From Thermoleophilia bacterium (GTDB taxonomy: Bacteria > Actinomycetota > Thermoleophilia > Miltoncostaeales > Miltoncostaeaceae): a stretch of DNA of 64,000 bases. The notes below the pieces were generated by a model. That model searched no databases. It saw only the letters and a list, made by a program, of their open reading frames with translations, and was not told the origin of the DNA. The position numbers were made by a program, and so were the translations under genes. The stretch covers positions 162,798 to 226,797 of the forward strand of contig SHVE01000001.1 in the NCBI GenBank assembly GCA_009694365.1. The letters run 5' to 3'. This document shows positions 17,154 through 25,439 of this stretch, piece after piece. How positions within the stretch are numbered: position 1 is the first letter of the stretch; each line of letters opens with the position of its first letter.

Positions 17154-18155
17154 ATGGAGACCCGGCGGCTCGGCGCATCGGACCTCGACCTCTCGGTGGT
17201 CGGGCTCGGCACGTGGCAGTTCGGGGGGCGCTGGGGCGGTGCGGACGATTCCGTGAGCACGGCGACCTGTCATGCGGCGCTCGACGCGGGCATCAACTGG
17301 ATCGACACGGCGGACATCTACGGGCAGGGCCGCGCCGAGCGGATCGTGGGCGCGGTTCTGCGTGACCGATCCGACGATGTCATCGTCGCAACGAAGGGTG
17401 GCGTGGCGTGGGAGTCGGGCCCGGACGGGCTCGTCATCTGGCGTGAGGCGTCCGGCGCCTACTTGCGCACGTCGCTCGAGCGCAGCCTCACGGCCCTCGG
17501 CCGGGACTACGTGGACCTGTATCAGGTGCATTGGCCCGTGGCCGGCGTGCCCGCCGACGACACGATGGCCGAACTCGTGAGGATGCGTGACGAGGGCACG
17601 ATCCGCTGGATCGGGGTGTCCAACTACCACCTCCCCGACCTCGTGGCCGCCGCCGCCGCCGGTCCGTTCGTGTCGTTCCAGGAGGGGTACCACGTGATGC
17701 GTCGGCAGGCCGAGCAGGCGGAGTTTCCGTGGTGCCGGGACCACGGGGTGGGGGTGCTGGCCTACGGGCCGCTCGCCCACGGCCTGCTGACCGGGAGGAT
17801 GGACGCGACCACCACCTTCCCGGAGAACGACTGGCGCTCGGCCAGCGAGCTGTTCACCGACGAGTCGTTCGCTGATCGGATCGCGGTGGTGCAGGCCCTC
17901 CAGCACATTGCCGACCAGTCGGGGCGCCCGGGTGGGGTGGCCGAACTGGCGGTGGCCTGGGTGCTGCGGCGACCCGAGGTGGCATCGGCCATCGTCGGTG
18001 CGCGTGACGCGACGCAGGGCGCGGGCATCGCGGCTCTCGTGGGGGTACCGCTCAGCGCGGATGAGGACGCCGCGATCGACGCCGTGCTGGCCGGGTACCC
18101 GGCGGCCGCACGCGCCTACGGCCACGGCGAGCCACCGGACCGCACGGCCAAGTAG
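17154..18155 (+). CDS. Aldo/keto reductase
   Basis: A 333-residue NADPH-dependent aldo/keto reductase. The catalytic tetrad is complete: Asp51 and Tyr56 in WIDTADIYG, Lys81 in VIVATKGG and His126 in YQVHWP. The N-terminal GLGTWQFGG and C-terminal SAIVGARDATQ also fit. The substrate is unknown; members of this subfamily reduce sugars, aldehydes or quinones. The ATG follows the zinc-ribbon gene stop by 2 nt without a good ribosome binding site, consistent with coupling. Confidence 0.92.
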   Translation: METRRLGASDLDLSVVGLGTWQFGGRWGGADDSVSTATCHAALDAGINWIDTADIYGQGRAERIVGAVLRDRSDDVIVATKGGVAWESGPDGLVIWREASGAYLRTSLERSLTALGRDYVDLYQVHWPVAGVPADDTMAELVRMRDEGTIRWIGVSNYHLPDLVAAAAAGPFVSFQEGYHVMRRQAEQAEFPWCRDHGVGVLAYGPLAHGLLTGRMDATTTFPENDWRSASELFTDESFADRIAVVQALQHIADQSGRPGGVAELAVAWVLRRPEVASAIVGARDATQGAGIAALVGVPLSADEDAAIDAVLAGYPAAARAYGHGEPPDRTAK

Positions 18156-18451
18156 GGTCGCTCCCGAGGTCCGGTGCCGACCGCGTGTCGGGCACGTCCC
18201 GCCCGGTCGCGAGCTCACGAGGCAGCGTGATGGCGACGGTGGTCGCGACGATTCCCATGAGTACCGGTGACAGGGACCCCGAACGGTGAGCGGAGTGGGG
18301 AGAACCCGCCACGTGCCCACGGGTCCCCGTTTGGTACGCCCTTCGCGTGCCGGTGACGGTCGTGCACGATTGCGGCGACTGGTGTGAGGGCCCCGTGTAT
18401 CGTCGGCGTCGACGCGGCATCATGTGAGTACGCGAGGAACGGCGGTAGGGG

Positions 18452-19348
18452 ATGAGGGTCACGGTCACGGGTGCCAGCGGGCTCATCGGTGGACACGTCA
18501 TGGCCGCTCTCCTCGCACGCGGGGATGAGGTGGTACCCGTGTCGCGCGGCAAGGCCACGGTGGGCGGGGTTCCGGCGGTGCGCTGGGATGTCGCGTCGGG
18601 TCCCTTCCCTGAGGCGGCGACCGATGGTGTGGACGCCGTTGTCAATCTCGCCGGAGCGTCGGTGGGCGAGGGGCGCTGGACCGCCGCGCGCAAGGGAATC
18701 CTCCAGGGCAGCCGCGTGCTCACTACGACGGCCGTCGCCGATGCGCTCGCGCGGGGCGTGGGGCCGCGTGTGCTCGTGAGCGGCAGTGCGACCGGCTACT
18801 ACGGGAACCGGGGCGACGAGGTACTGGACGAGTCGGCGACGGCGGGTGACGACTTTCTCGCGGACACGGCAGTGCGATGGGAAGCCGCCGCGCGCCGGGC
18901 CGAGGCCGGTGGTGTGCGCGTGTGCCTGTCGCGTACCGGCATGGTCCTCTCACGGCACGGCGGGGTACTCCCCCGCCTCGCACGCCTCGCACGCACGGGC
19001 GTGGTGGGTCCCATCGGCGGCGGACGGCAGTGGGTGCCGTGGGTGCACGTGGACGATGTGGTGGGCATGATCCTCGCCGCCCTCGACGACGACGCCTGGA
19101 CCGGCCCGTTCAATGCGGTGGCACCCGAGGCGACGCGCCAGGGCGACGTGGCGAAGGCCCTAGGTCGCGTGCTTGGCCGCCCGGCCGTCGCCCGTACTCC
19201 GGCTTTCGTGCTGAAGGCGTCAATGGGGGAGATGGCCGCGCTGGTGCTGGACGGTCAGCGGACGGTGCCCCGCGTGGCCACCGCGTCCGGATACCGGTGG
19301 GCATTCGCGGATCTGGACCACGCCCTGCGGGCGGAGATGGGCGTCTAG
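18452..19348 (+). CDS. NAD-dependent epimerase, TIGR01777/YfcH type
   Basis: A 298-residue extended-SDR-like protein of the YfcH/TIGR01777 group. It has an N-terminal VTGASGLIGGHV nucleotide-binding motif, NLAGASVGEGRW, SGSATGYYGNRGDE (the family's altered catalytic Tyr region) and WVPWVHVDDVVGMI. The DUF1731-like C-terminal segment is partly present (PAFVLKASMGEMAALVLDGQRTVP). The biochemical function is not established for the family. ATG 18452 has AGGGG just upstream. The preceding 296 bases hold no gene that I can support. Confidence 0.9.
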   Translation: MRVTVTGASGLIGGHVMAALLARGDEVVPVSRGKATVGGVPAVRWDVASGPFPEAATDGVDAVVNLAGASVGEGRWTAARKGILQGSRVLTTTAVADALARGVGPRVLVSGSATGYYGNRGDEVLDESATAGDDFLADTAVRWEAAARRAEAGGVRVCLSRTGMVLSRHGGVLPRLARLARTGVVGPIGGGRQWVPWVHVDDVVGMILAALDDDAWTGPFNAVAPEATRQGDVAKALGRVLGRPAVARTPAFVLKASMGEMAALVLDGQRTVPRVATASGYRWAFADLDHALRAEMGV

Positions 19349-19614
19349 GAGTTGTCCTCGATGCCCGACTGGGCGGGCATGAGGCGCATGACATCGGCGT
19401 GCAGGGTCAGCCACATCTCACGCAGGTGTGTGGTGAGCACGTGGTGCTTGCCCCCGGGCAGCCCGGAGGCCACGCGGTACAGCTCGTCGGGACCCTTCTC
19501 GTCGGCGTCGAACACCATCGCGCGGTAGTCGTCGATGAGTTGTACGAGGTCGAGGTGATGCTGCTGCTGGACCTTGAGGATCTGATCGATGCGGGCGAGC
19601 GCCTCGTCGGACAC
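19345..19614 (-). CDS. Small soluble protein, unknown
   Basis: An 89-residue protein, charged and helical by eye (DEALARIDQILKVQQQHHLDLVQLIDDYRAM). The GTG start at 19614 is preceded on the minus strand by GGGAGG with suitable spacing. Its end overlaps the end of the epimerase gene by 4 nt. No family is recognised. Confidence 0.65.
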   Translation of the reverse strand: MSDEALARIDQILKVQQQHHLDLVQLIDDYRAMVFDADEKGPDELYRVASGLPGGKHHVLTTHLREMWLTLHADVMRLMPAQSGIEDNS

Positions 19615-19681
19615 CGGGCCTCCCGAGGGTCGGTGACGTGTTCCGTGACGGTAGGCGGCCGATGCTAGCGTGCGCCGTCCC

Positions 19682-19754
19682 GGGGGATTAGCTCAGTTGG
19701 GAGAGCGCCTGCTTTGCAAGCAGGAGGTCGTCGGTTCGATCCCGTCATCCTCCA
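19682..19754 (+). tRNA. tRNA-Ala(TGC)
   Basis: A 73-nt cloverleaf with acceptor stem GGGGGAT/ATCCTCC, D-arm GCTC...GAGC, and anticodon stem CCTGC/GCAGG around the loop TTTGCAA (anticodon TGC, alanine). The T-loop TTCGATC is closed by GTCGG/CCGTC, which includes a U-U mismatch at the second pair. The discriminator base is A and no CCA is encoded. A transposase remnant follows on the other strand. Confidence 0.95.
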
Positions 19755-19811
19755 CTTTCTCGGACAACGGGTCGGCCCCCGCATCGGTTGACTCACGGCG
19801 TTGACAGGTGT

Positions 19812-19916
19812 TGATGCCGCAGGTGCGGCGGGAACGAGTGGTTCGTACTCGATCGGAGTGAGGCGTCCGAGGACGTTCTTCTGCAGGAGGCGGGAGAACG
19901 ACTCCTGCGCGACATT
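19812..19916 (-). pseudogene. Remnant of IS3-family transposase C-terminus
   Basis: The minus strand encodes NVAQESFSRLLQKNVL directly joined to GRLTPIEYEPLVPAAPAAS. Actinobacterial IS3-family transposases end with ...ESFF-LLQKNVL-(about 30 residues containing W and YHRRR)-LGRLTPIEYE..., so this looks like that C-terminus with an internal deletion and without the rest of the gene. No terminal inverted repeats are visible. It marks past insertion next to tRNA-Ala. Confidence 0.65.
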
Positions 19917-19990
19917 CCCTCGTGAGCCGGGTGAGGAATCGGTTCGCCCCGCATGGGGGTAGCAATCTGGAGTCGAGTCGGCAGCAGCCA

Positions 19991-20030
19991 ATGGCACAGA
20001 TACCTGCCATGTGGATCAAATATGTGCCAT
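19991..20030. promoter_or_regulatory. Inverted-repeat operator (ATGGCACA...TGTGCCAT)
   Basis: ATGGCACA at 19991-19998 and TGTGCCAT at 20023-20030 form a perfect 8-bp dyad with a TGCCAT half-copy between them (20005-20010). It ends 10 nt before the ATG at 20041. The downstream protein has an N-terminal winged helix, so self-repression at this site is likely. Confidence 0.55.
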
Positions 20031-20040
20031 CATCCAACGC

Positions 20041-20652
20041 ATGGACCTCGGAGCCCCATACCGCGTCATCGAGACGCCGTTTGACATGGAAGTGATCCGC
20101 GTTCTGTCGGGAACGACCGGGGCGCTCAGCGGGAGGCGGGTGGCGGGCCTCGTGCGTACCGGGTCACGCCCGACGGTTCTTCGGTCGCTCAATCGCCTTG
20201 CGGGTCTCGGTCTCCTCGATGTCACCGCGGTAGGGCGCGCGAACATGTTCTCGTTCAACCGCGAGCATCTGGCGGCGCCGGCGTTGGAGGAGTTGATGAC
20301 TCTGCGCCGTCGCCTCATCGACGTCATCACCGAGCAGGTACGCACCCTGACTCCGCCACCTCGGGCCGCGGGCCTCTTCGGGTCGGCGGCGCGCGGCGAT
20401 GGTGATGAGGAGAGCGATCTGGACATCCTTCTCATCAGCGACTCCGGCGAGACGCCCGAGACCTGGCAGCTCCACGAGGTGGCGGATCACCTTCGCCGAC
20501 GGGTGGGTAACGTGGCAAACCTGCACACCCTCACATCCTCTGCGTTAGCGTCGCTCGTTGCCGACGACGCGCCGATCATCGCCGACCTGAGGCGCGACTA
20601 CGTGCCCGTGCTCGGTCAACCGGCTCCCGAGTTGTTTGCCGGTTCCGCATGA
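20041..20652 (+). CDS. Winged-helix / MNT-type nucleotidyltransferase
   Basis: A 203-residue two-domain protein. Residues 1-80 form a winged helix (GRRVAGLVRTGSRPTVLRSL, GLLDVTAVGRANMFSFN). Residues 110-190 form a minimal nucleotidyltransferase with the GSAARGD-(n)-DLDILL catalytic motif. Such proteins act as antitoxin-like partners that AMPylate HEPN proteins. GTG 20011 is in frame, but it would place the start inside the operator dyad, so I prefer ATG 20041. The stop overlaps the next start by ATGA (20649). Codon choice is less GC-biased than in neighbours, and an IS remnant is adjacent, so acquisition by transfer is likely. Confidence 0.8.
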   Translation: MDLGAPYRVIETPFDMEVIRVLSGTTGALSGRRVAGLVRTGSRPTVLRSLNRLAGLGLLDVTAVGRANMFSFNREHLAAPALEELMTLRRRLIDVITEQVRTLTPPPRAAGLFGSAARGDGDEESDLDILLISDSGETPETWQLHEVADHLRRRVGNVANLHTLTSSALASLVADDAPIIADLRRDYVPVLGQPAPELFAGSA

Positions 20653-21068
20653 GCCCGCCTCGGCGCCAGCGAGTTCACACGTGCACACGGAATGACGCAC
20701 ACACTCGCCTTGCGCAAGCGCGCAAGCTGATGGAGGTCGCCAATCTCGTCGCCAGTGAGACGACGTTGTCCGAATCACTGAGCGTGTCCGCCGCCCTGGC
20801 CGTTCTTGCCGGCATCGCGGCGTCGGATGCGGCCTGTTGCGCTGCTCTCGGCGAACGCTCGCGCTCCCAAGATCACCATGATGCCGAAACGCTTCTGGCA
20901 CGAATAACCCCAGGGGGTCCGGATGCGGCGAATTGCCTGCGACGCCTGATCGACGAAAAGGACAACGCGCACTACGGCTTGTCCAACATCAGTCAAACAA
21001 CCTTGATGTCGCTGCTGCGCCAAGGCGAGCAACTCCTGTCATTCGCCGAACGGGTGCTCCTCCGTTAG
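20649..21068 (+). CDS. HEPN-like partner protein (putative toxin)
   Basis: A 139-residue, all-helical protein coupled (ATGA) to the nucleotidyltransferase gene. It has the look of a HEPN domain of the SAV_6107 kind: a first helix RLAQARKLMEVANLVASE, a hydrophobic core LSVSAALAVLAGIAASDAACCAAL, and a later RLIDEKDNAHYG motif where HEPN ribonucleases carry the R-X(n)-H active site. The Arg-to-His spacing is longer than the canonical 4-6, so activity is uncertain. Gene order (nucleotidyltransferase first) and overlap match MNT-HEPN toxin-antitoxin modules. Confidence 0.55.
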   Translation: MSPPRRQRVHTCTRNDAHTRLAQARKLMEVANLVASETTLSESLSVSAALAVLAGIAASDAACCAALGERSRSQDHHDAETLLARITPGGPDAANCLRRLIDEKDNAHYGLSNISQTTLMSLLRQGEQLLSFAERVLLR

Positions 21069-21380
21069 GAATCGTTCGTCGCCCGAGCACGGTTGACGAA
21101 GCGCAGGTGGGGACGCGGTTGACCACGAACGCGCTGACGATCGATCCGCGACCCCGTGGGGGGCGCACGATTCACCAGCGGTGCACGAGGAGGACGCTGC
21201 GTCGCTCATCCCACCGGCGCGCTGCGCGTGGGACCGCAGTGAGCACCCCTTATCCGTCGGGCGAACTTATCCGGGGGCCACTTGGTCCCTGCGCACAAGG
21301 TTCGGTGTCGGGCGCCCTCGTAGCATCGCCGACGCAATGGGAGGGCTTTGCCCTTCCGCAATCGACCAAGGAGGAGCTCT
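21069..21380 (+). promoter_or_regulatory. amt promoter region
   Basis: These 312 bases hold no gene. A TAGCAT -10 box is at 21321-21326. The leader carries a short hairpin AGGGC-TTT-GCCCT (about 21343-21355) and then AAGGAGGAG before the amt start. The hairpin could be an attenuator or mRNA stabiliser. No GlnR-type box is obvious by eye. Confidence 0.45.
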
Positions 21381-22844
21381 ATGCGCCACAGGTCACTCGG
21401 GCTCGGGGCGGCGGCAGTCGGTGCGCTGCTTCTCGGGATGCCCGCCTTGGCTGCGGCAGCAGATGCGGGCCCGACGCCCACCGACATCGCGGTCAACTCG
21501 ATGTGGGTGGTTGTCGCGGCAACCCTCGTGCTCTTCATGCAGGCCGGCTTCGCAATGCTCGAGATCGGCCTCTCACGCATGAAGAACTCAGGTGCCGTCG
21601 CAGGCAAGATCATCATCAACCTTTCGGTCGCCATCCTGATGTTCTGGGCGATGGGATTCGCCCTTGGATTTGGCGACGGCAACGGGTTCCTCGGCTCCGC
21701 CGGGTGGTTCCTCGACGCCACGAACGCTACGGGCGATACGAACTCGCTCGGACTCAACGCGTTCCAGAACGCGATCGCGGCGTACAACATCCCGGTCGAG
21801 GCGTTCTTCTTCTTCCAGGTCGTCTTCGTGGCGGTGTCGCTCGCGATCGTGTTCGGCACGATGCTCGACCGCACGAAGTTCATCGGTTACGTCATCTTCG
21901 CCGTCGTTTTCACCGGCGTGATTTATCCGATCGTCGCCCACTGGACGTGGGGTGGCGGATGGCTCGCGCAGCGGGGCTTCCTCGACTTCGCGGGTTCGTC
22001 CATCGTTCATCTGCAGGGAGCGGTGGCGGCATTGGTCGGCACCCTCATCCTCGGGCCACGTATCGGGAAGTTCCGAAACGGGAAGGCCCAGCCGATCCCC
22101 GGTCATTCGATCCCGCTCGCAATTCTGGGCGTGATCATCCTGTGGGTCGGGTGGATGGGATTCAACGCGGGTTCCAGTTTGGGTGCGGTCGGCATCAACT
22201 TCGCCGACATCGCCGTGAACACGAACCTGGCAGCGGCCGCCGGTGTCATCGGCGCGACCGTCGCATCGCTGCTCATCTTCCGCACGCTTGACGTATCGCA
22301 GATGGGCAACGGTGCCATCGCTGGCCTCGTGGCCGTCACGGCACCGTGCGCGTTCGTGGACCCGTGGGCCGCGATCGTCATCGGACTGGTGGCCGGACTC
22401 ATCGTGCCGCCGCTGGTGGTGCTCGTTGACAAGCTCGGCATCGATGACCCCATCGGTTGCCTCCCGGTACACGGCGTGGCCGGTATCTGGGGAACGCTGG
22501 CTGTGGGGCTGTTTGCCACCGAGGCTCGTATCGGAGGGTTGGGCGTCGGTCCGGGACTCGTCTACGGCGGTGCCGGTCAGCTCTGGGTCCAGTTCTACGG
22601 GATCCTCGCCACCATCGCATTTACCGGTGGCGCGTCCGCAGTGGTATTCCTTCTCGTCAGGAACACGATCGGTCTTCGCGTCCACGAGGACGAGGAACTC
22701 GCCGGTCTCGACATCTCGGAGCACGGAATGTACGGATACCCCGAGCAGTTCATCGAGGTTCCCGGGGCGTTCCCCGAGTCAACCCGACAGAGTGCGGGGA
22801 TGGCCACTCTGGCTGCCCCCCGAACCATGTCCTCGTCAGAGTAG
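21381..22844 (+). CDS. amt: Ammonium transporter Amt
   Basis: A 487-residue Amt/MEP/Rh channel with a cleavable signal peptide (MRHRSLGLGAAAVGALLLGMPALAAAADA) and about 11 transmembrane helices. The twin-histidine pore is present (SSIVHLQGAVAALVG and PVHGVAGIWGTLAVGLF), as are the GFAMLEIGL opening and the D/N-rich family signature. ATG 21381 has a strong AAGGAGGAG at 21368-21376. The cytosolic tail is about 60 residues. It is followed 12 nt later by its PII regulator, the classic amtB-glnK pair, so import is probably blocked by PII when nitrogen is plentiful. Confidence 0.97.
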   Translation: MRHRSLGLGAAAVGALLLGMPALAAAADAGPTPTDIAVNSMWVVVAATLVLFMQAGFAMLEIGLSRMKNSGAVAGKIIINLSVAILMFWAMGFALGFGDGNGFLGSAGWFLDATNATGDTNSLGLNAFQNAIAAYNIPVEAFFFFQVVFVAVSLAIVFGTMLDRTKFIGYVIFAVVFTGVIYPIVAHWTWGGGWLAQRGFLDFAGSSIVHLQGAVAALVGTLILGPRIGKFRNGKAQPIPGHSIPLAILGVIILWVGWMGFNAGSSLGAVGINFADIAVNTNLAAAAGVIGATVASLLIFRTLDVSQMGNGAIAGLVAVTAPCAFVDPWAAIVIGLVAGLIVPPLVVLVDKLGIDDPIGCLPVHGVAGIWGTLAVGLFATEARIGGLGVGPGLVYGGAGQLWVQFYGILATIAFTGGASAVVFLLVRNTIGLRVHEDEELAGLDISEHGMYGYPEQFIEVPGAFPESTRQSAGMATLAAPRTMSSSE

Positions 22845-22856
22845 GAGGATGGCGAC

Positions 22857-23213
22857 GTGAAGAAGATCGAGGCGTTCATCCGTCATGAGGCGTTCGACGA
22901 GATCCGCAACCGCCTAGCGGGTATGGGGCTTCCCTCCATGTCTGTTAGCGAGGTCAAGGGCTCCGGACGGCAGGGCGGGTACACCGAGAGTTATCGCGGG
23001 GCGAAGACCACAATCTTCATGCGTCCCAAGCTCAAGCTCGAGGTGGTGCTGGACGACACCGACGTGGAACGTGCGGTGGATGTCATCCTCGAGCTGGCCC
23101 ACACGGGCGAGCCCGGTGACGGCAAGATCTTCATCATTCCGGTGGAGGACGCTGTGCGCGTCCGTACCGGTGAGCGCGGGGACATCGTCCTCGCGCCGCA
23201 TTCGAAGGCTTAG
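22857..23213 (+). CDS. glnK: PII nitrogen regulatory protein GlnK
   Basis: A 118-residue PII signal protein that binds ATP/ADP and 2-oxoglutarate and plugs the Amt channel. The T-loop reads GRQGGYTESYRGAK, with Tyr46 in the position modified by uridylylation or adenylylation in homologues. GDGKIFIIPVEDAVRVRTGERG is the conserved C-terminal signature. It starts at GTG 22857, 12 nt after amt, and ends in a 4-nt overlap with the convergent sensor kinase gene. Confidence 0.96.
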   Translation: MKKIEAFIRHEAFDEIRNRLAGMGLPSMSVSEVKGSGRQGGYTESYRGAKTTIFMRPKLKLEVVLDDTDVERAVDVILELAHTGEPGDGKIFIIPVEDAVRVRTGERGDIVLAPHSKA

Positions 23214-24718
23214 TCCCCCGGATGGGATGAGGTGAACGAGGGGCCCTCGTCGCGTGGCGGCGGGGGCCCCTCGTCGTTTCGCACCTCGGCCGGGAGCGTG
23301 AGGATGAAGCGGGCGCCGTGGCGGATGGCATCGCACGCCCTTAGGTCGCCGCCCAGGGCCCGCGCCAGTTGCTTCGCGATGGCGAGGCCGAGCCCCGACC
23401 CGGAATGGCCATCGGGTGTCTCGGACGACAGGAAGGGCTCGAACGCGATCTCGAGGAGTTCGGGCGTGAGCCCGGGACCGGTGTCGCTCACCTCGGTGAT
23501 CGTGCCGCCCGCCGTTCCCGCGCGCACCGTGACGGTGATCGTGCCACCGGGCGGAGTCCACCGGATCGCGTTGTCGAGCAGGTTGCCGATGATCTGCTGC
23601 ACGCGGTCGGGATCGGTGACGATGGGCGGGACCTCGGCGATGTCGGTGATAAGGGCCACGCCCTTGGCATTCGCTTGGGACGAGAGGGCATCGGTGGCGA
23701 GGCGGACGGGCTCGGCACCCGGCACCGCCACGGGGTGGATGCGAAAGCGGTCGGCATCCATGCGCGCGAGATCGAGGAGGTCGGTCACCAGCACCTCAAG
23801 GCGATTGGCCTCCGACACGATGGCGCCGAGCGATCGGGGAACGGCGTCCTCTGGCACTACGCCATCGCCGAGGGCCGATGCGTGTCCCCGGATCGCGGTG
23901 AGGGGGGTGCGCAGGTCGTGGGTGATACGCATGAGGAACTCGCGCGCGATGCGGTCGCGGCGTGCCAGTTGGCGCACCATGGCGTTGAACGAGCGCGCCA
24001 CGGCGTCGAGTTCCTCGGGGCCACTCGTCTCGGGGACCTCGGTCGCGAGGTCCCCAACCGCAACCCGACCGGCCGCCGCCCCGAGGTCGCGGAGCGGGCG
24101 GGTGGCGCGGCGGGTCACCCACATGACGAGAATGACGGCGACGATCAGCCCGAACGCAACCGCGACCAAGACGGGCGCGAGGATCTCTCCCCACGAGGCC
24201 GACACCTCCGCCTGCGGGCGCGTGAGGACGATCGCGCCGATGTACCGGCGGCCCACGGAAACGGGGGCCGCCGCAGCGAAGGTGGGCATGGTCCCCCCGC
24301 TCGGGGTGAAGTCGAAGCCTTGGGATCCATCGCGCACGAGGGTGTCGGGGTCGATCTCGCGCGCCACGGTCTCGGGCAGCCCACCGGTGGGATCGATGGC
24401 ACCGGGAGAGAGGGCGAGCCCCACATAGTAGAGGCGCGTCCGCGGGCCTGCGAGGGCCTCGAAGTTTCCGATGGGCTCGGTACGGAACTCCTGTCCGGTG
24501 GCGAGCGCGGTCGCCACGCGGTCCGAAACAATGGTGGCGACGGCCTGGGCCTGGCGATTGAGCTCGGCCCGCGCCTGGCTCGTCGCCTCGCTGCGGATGA
24601 GCGATACCGCGATGGCGGCGAACAACACGGCCGCCACGATGAGTCCGCCCACTGCGCCGAGCGCGACCCGCCCGGACAGACTCGCCCACGGTCGCCGCCG
24701 CCGCCGGCCGGTGGTCAC
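23210..24718 (-). CDS. HAMP-containing sensor histidine kinase
   Basis: A 502-residue transmembrane sensor kinase. It has helix 1 (about residues 18-42), an extracytoplasmic sensor region (43-180), helix 2 (about 181-201) and a HAMP linker (200-253). HisKA follows with phospho-acceptor His267 in THDLRTPLTAI, then an ATPase domain with NLLDNAIRW, DTGPGL and GSGLGLAIA. Its GTG at 24718 overlaps the regulator stop (GTGA), so the pair is co-translated. The last 20 or so residues are Pro/Glu-rich and are encoded by a strong inverted repeat that may terminate the facing amt-glnK transcript. Confidence 0.94.
   Translation of the reverse strand: MTTGRRRRRPWASLSGRVALGAVGGLIVAAVLFAAIAVSLIRSEATSQARAELNRQAQAVATIVSDRVATALATGQEFRTEPIGNFEALAGPRTRLYYVGLALSPGAIDPTGGLPETVAREIDPDTLVRDGSQGFDFTPSGGTMPTFAAAAPVSVGRRYIGAIVLTRPQAEVSASWGEILAPVLVAVAFGLIVAVILVMWVTRRATRPLRDLGAAAGRVAVGDLATEVPETSGPEELDAVARSFNAMVRQLARRDRIAREFLMRITHDLRTPLTAIRGHASALGDGVVPEDAVPRSLGAIVSEANRLEVLVTDLLDLARMDADRFRIHPVAVPGAEPVRLATDALSSQANAKGVALITDIAEVPPIVTDPDRVQQIIGNLLDNAIRWTPPGGTITVTVRAGTAGGTITEVSDTGPGLTPELLEIAFEPFLSSETPDGHSGSGLGLAIAKQLARALGGDLRACDAIRHGARFILTLPAEVRNDEGPPPPRDEGPSFTSSHPGD
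23237..23273 (+). terminator. Inverted repeat after glnK, inside facing kinase gene
   Basis: CGAGGGGCCC (23237-23246) and GGGCCCCTCG (23264-23273) can form a 10-bp stem, followed on the plus strand by TCGTTTC. It starts 24 nt after the glnK stop. It lies inside the 3' end of the kinase coding sequence, an unusual place for a terminator. Confidence 0.5.
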
Positions 24719-25422
24719 CGCCGAGCCGGCACCTTGTATCCGGTGCCCCAGACCGTGTCGATGGGGCAGGCATCCCCCAATTTCCGTCGGAGCTGACGAA
24801 CGTGCACGTCGATGGTGCGGCTGTCTCCGAGAAAGGTGTAACCCCACACTCGCTCGAGCAACTGCTCACGGCGGAGCACGAGTCCTCGCGCCTGCACGAG
24901 CGTCGTGAGCAAGTCGAACTCCTTGGGGGTCAGTGCGATCTCCGTGTCTCCCACAAACACCTCGCGCGGGCCGATCTCGATTCGCAGGTCACCCACCTCG
25001 AGGATCGGCGGCATGTCCGGGTCCGGCGGGTCGGGCTTCCCGTCGGACCGTCGGAGCACCGCACGCACGCGGGCCACCAACTCGCGGGGGTCGAACGGCT
25101 TGGTCACGTAGTCGTCGGCGCCGAGTTCGAGGCCCACAACCTTGTCGACAGCATCGTCGCGGGCCGTGAGGATGAGAATCGGCATCGAGGTGCCACCTTG
25201 ACGAAGGCGCCGGGTTACCTCAAACCCGTCGACACCGGGGAGGTTGAGATCGAGCAGCAGCAGGTCGGGCCGCTGGGCGTCGATAGCGGTGAGCGCATCG
25301 TCCCCGCGCGCGGCGACCACCACGCGGAAACCGGCCGCCTCGAGGTACATCTTGGCGAACGAGGCGATGTTGGGTTCATCCTCGGCGATGAGGATGAACG
25401 GTCTGTCGTTGGTCGTACCCAT
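24715..25422 (-). CDS. OmpR-family response regulator
   Basis: A 235-residue regulator. Receiver domain residues 9-122 show the acidic pair in LIAEDEPN, phospho-acceptor Asp58 in LLLLDLNLPGVDG, and the conserved Lys in YVTKPF. The C-terminal winged helix (about 140-233) has LTPKEFDLL, VWGYTFLGDSRTIDVHVRQLRRKLG and the final TVWGTGYKV. It is paired with the HAMP kinase (GTGA overlap). I chose the ATG at 25422; a TAGCCT box lies 14 nt upstream. The secreted-protein gene just upstream could be part of the same signalling unit. Confidence 0.94.
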   Translation of the reverse strand: MGTTNDRPFILIAEDEPNIASFAKMYLEAAGFRVVVAARGDDALTAIDAQRPDLLLLDLNLPGVDGFEVTRRLRQGGTSMPILILTARDDAVDKVVGLELGADDYVTKPFDPRELVARVRAVLRRSDGKPDPPDPDMPPILEVGDLRIEIGPREVFVGDTEIALTPKEFDLLTTLVQARGLVLRREQLLERVWGYTFLGDSRTIDVHVRQLRRKLGDACPIDTVWGTGYKVPARR

Positions 25423-25439
25423 GAGGATTGGTTCTGAGG

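Noticed and set aside
23237..23273. Considered as a mobile repeat element
   Set aside because: It is a single hairpin placed right after glnK with no similar copy seen in the window; a terminator is simpler.
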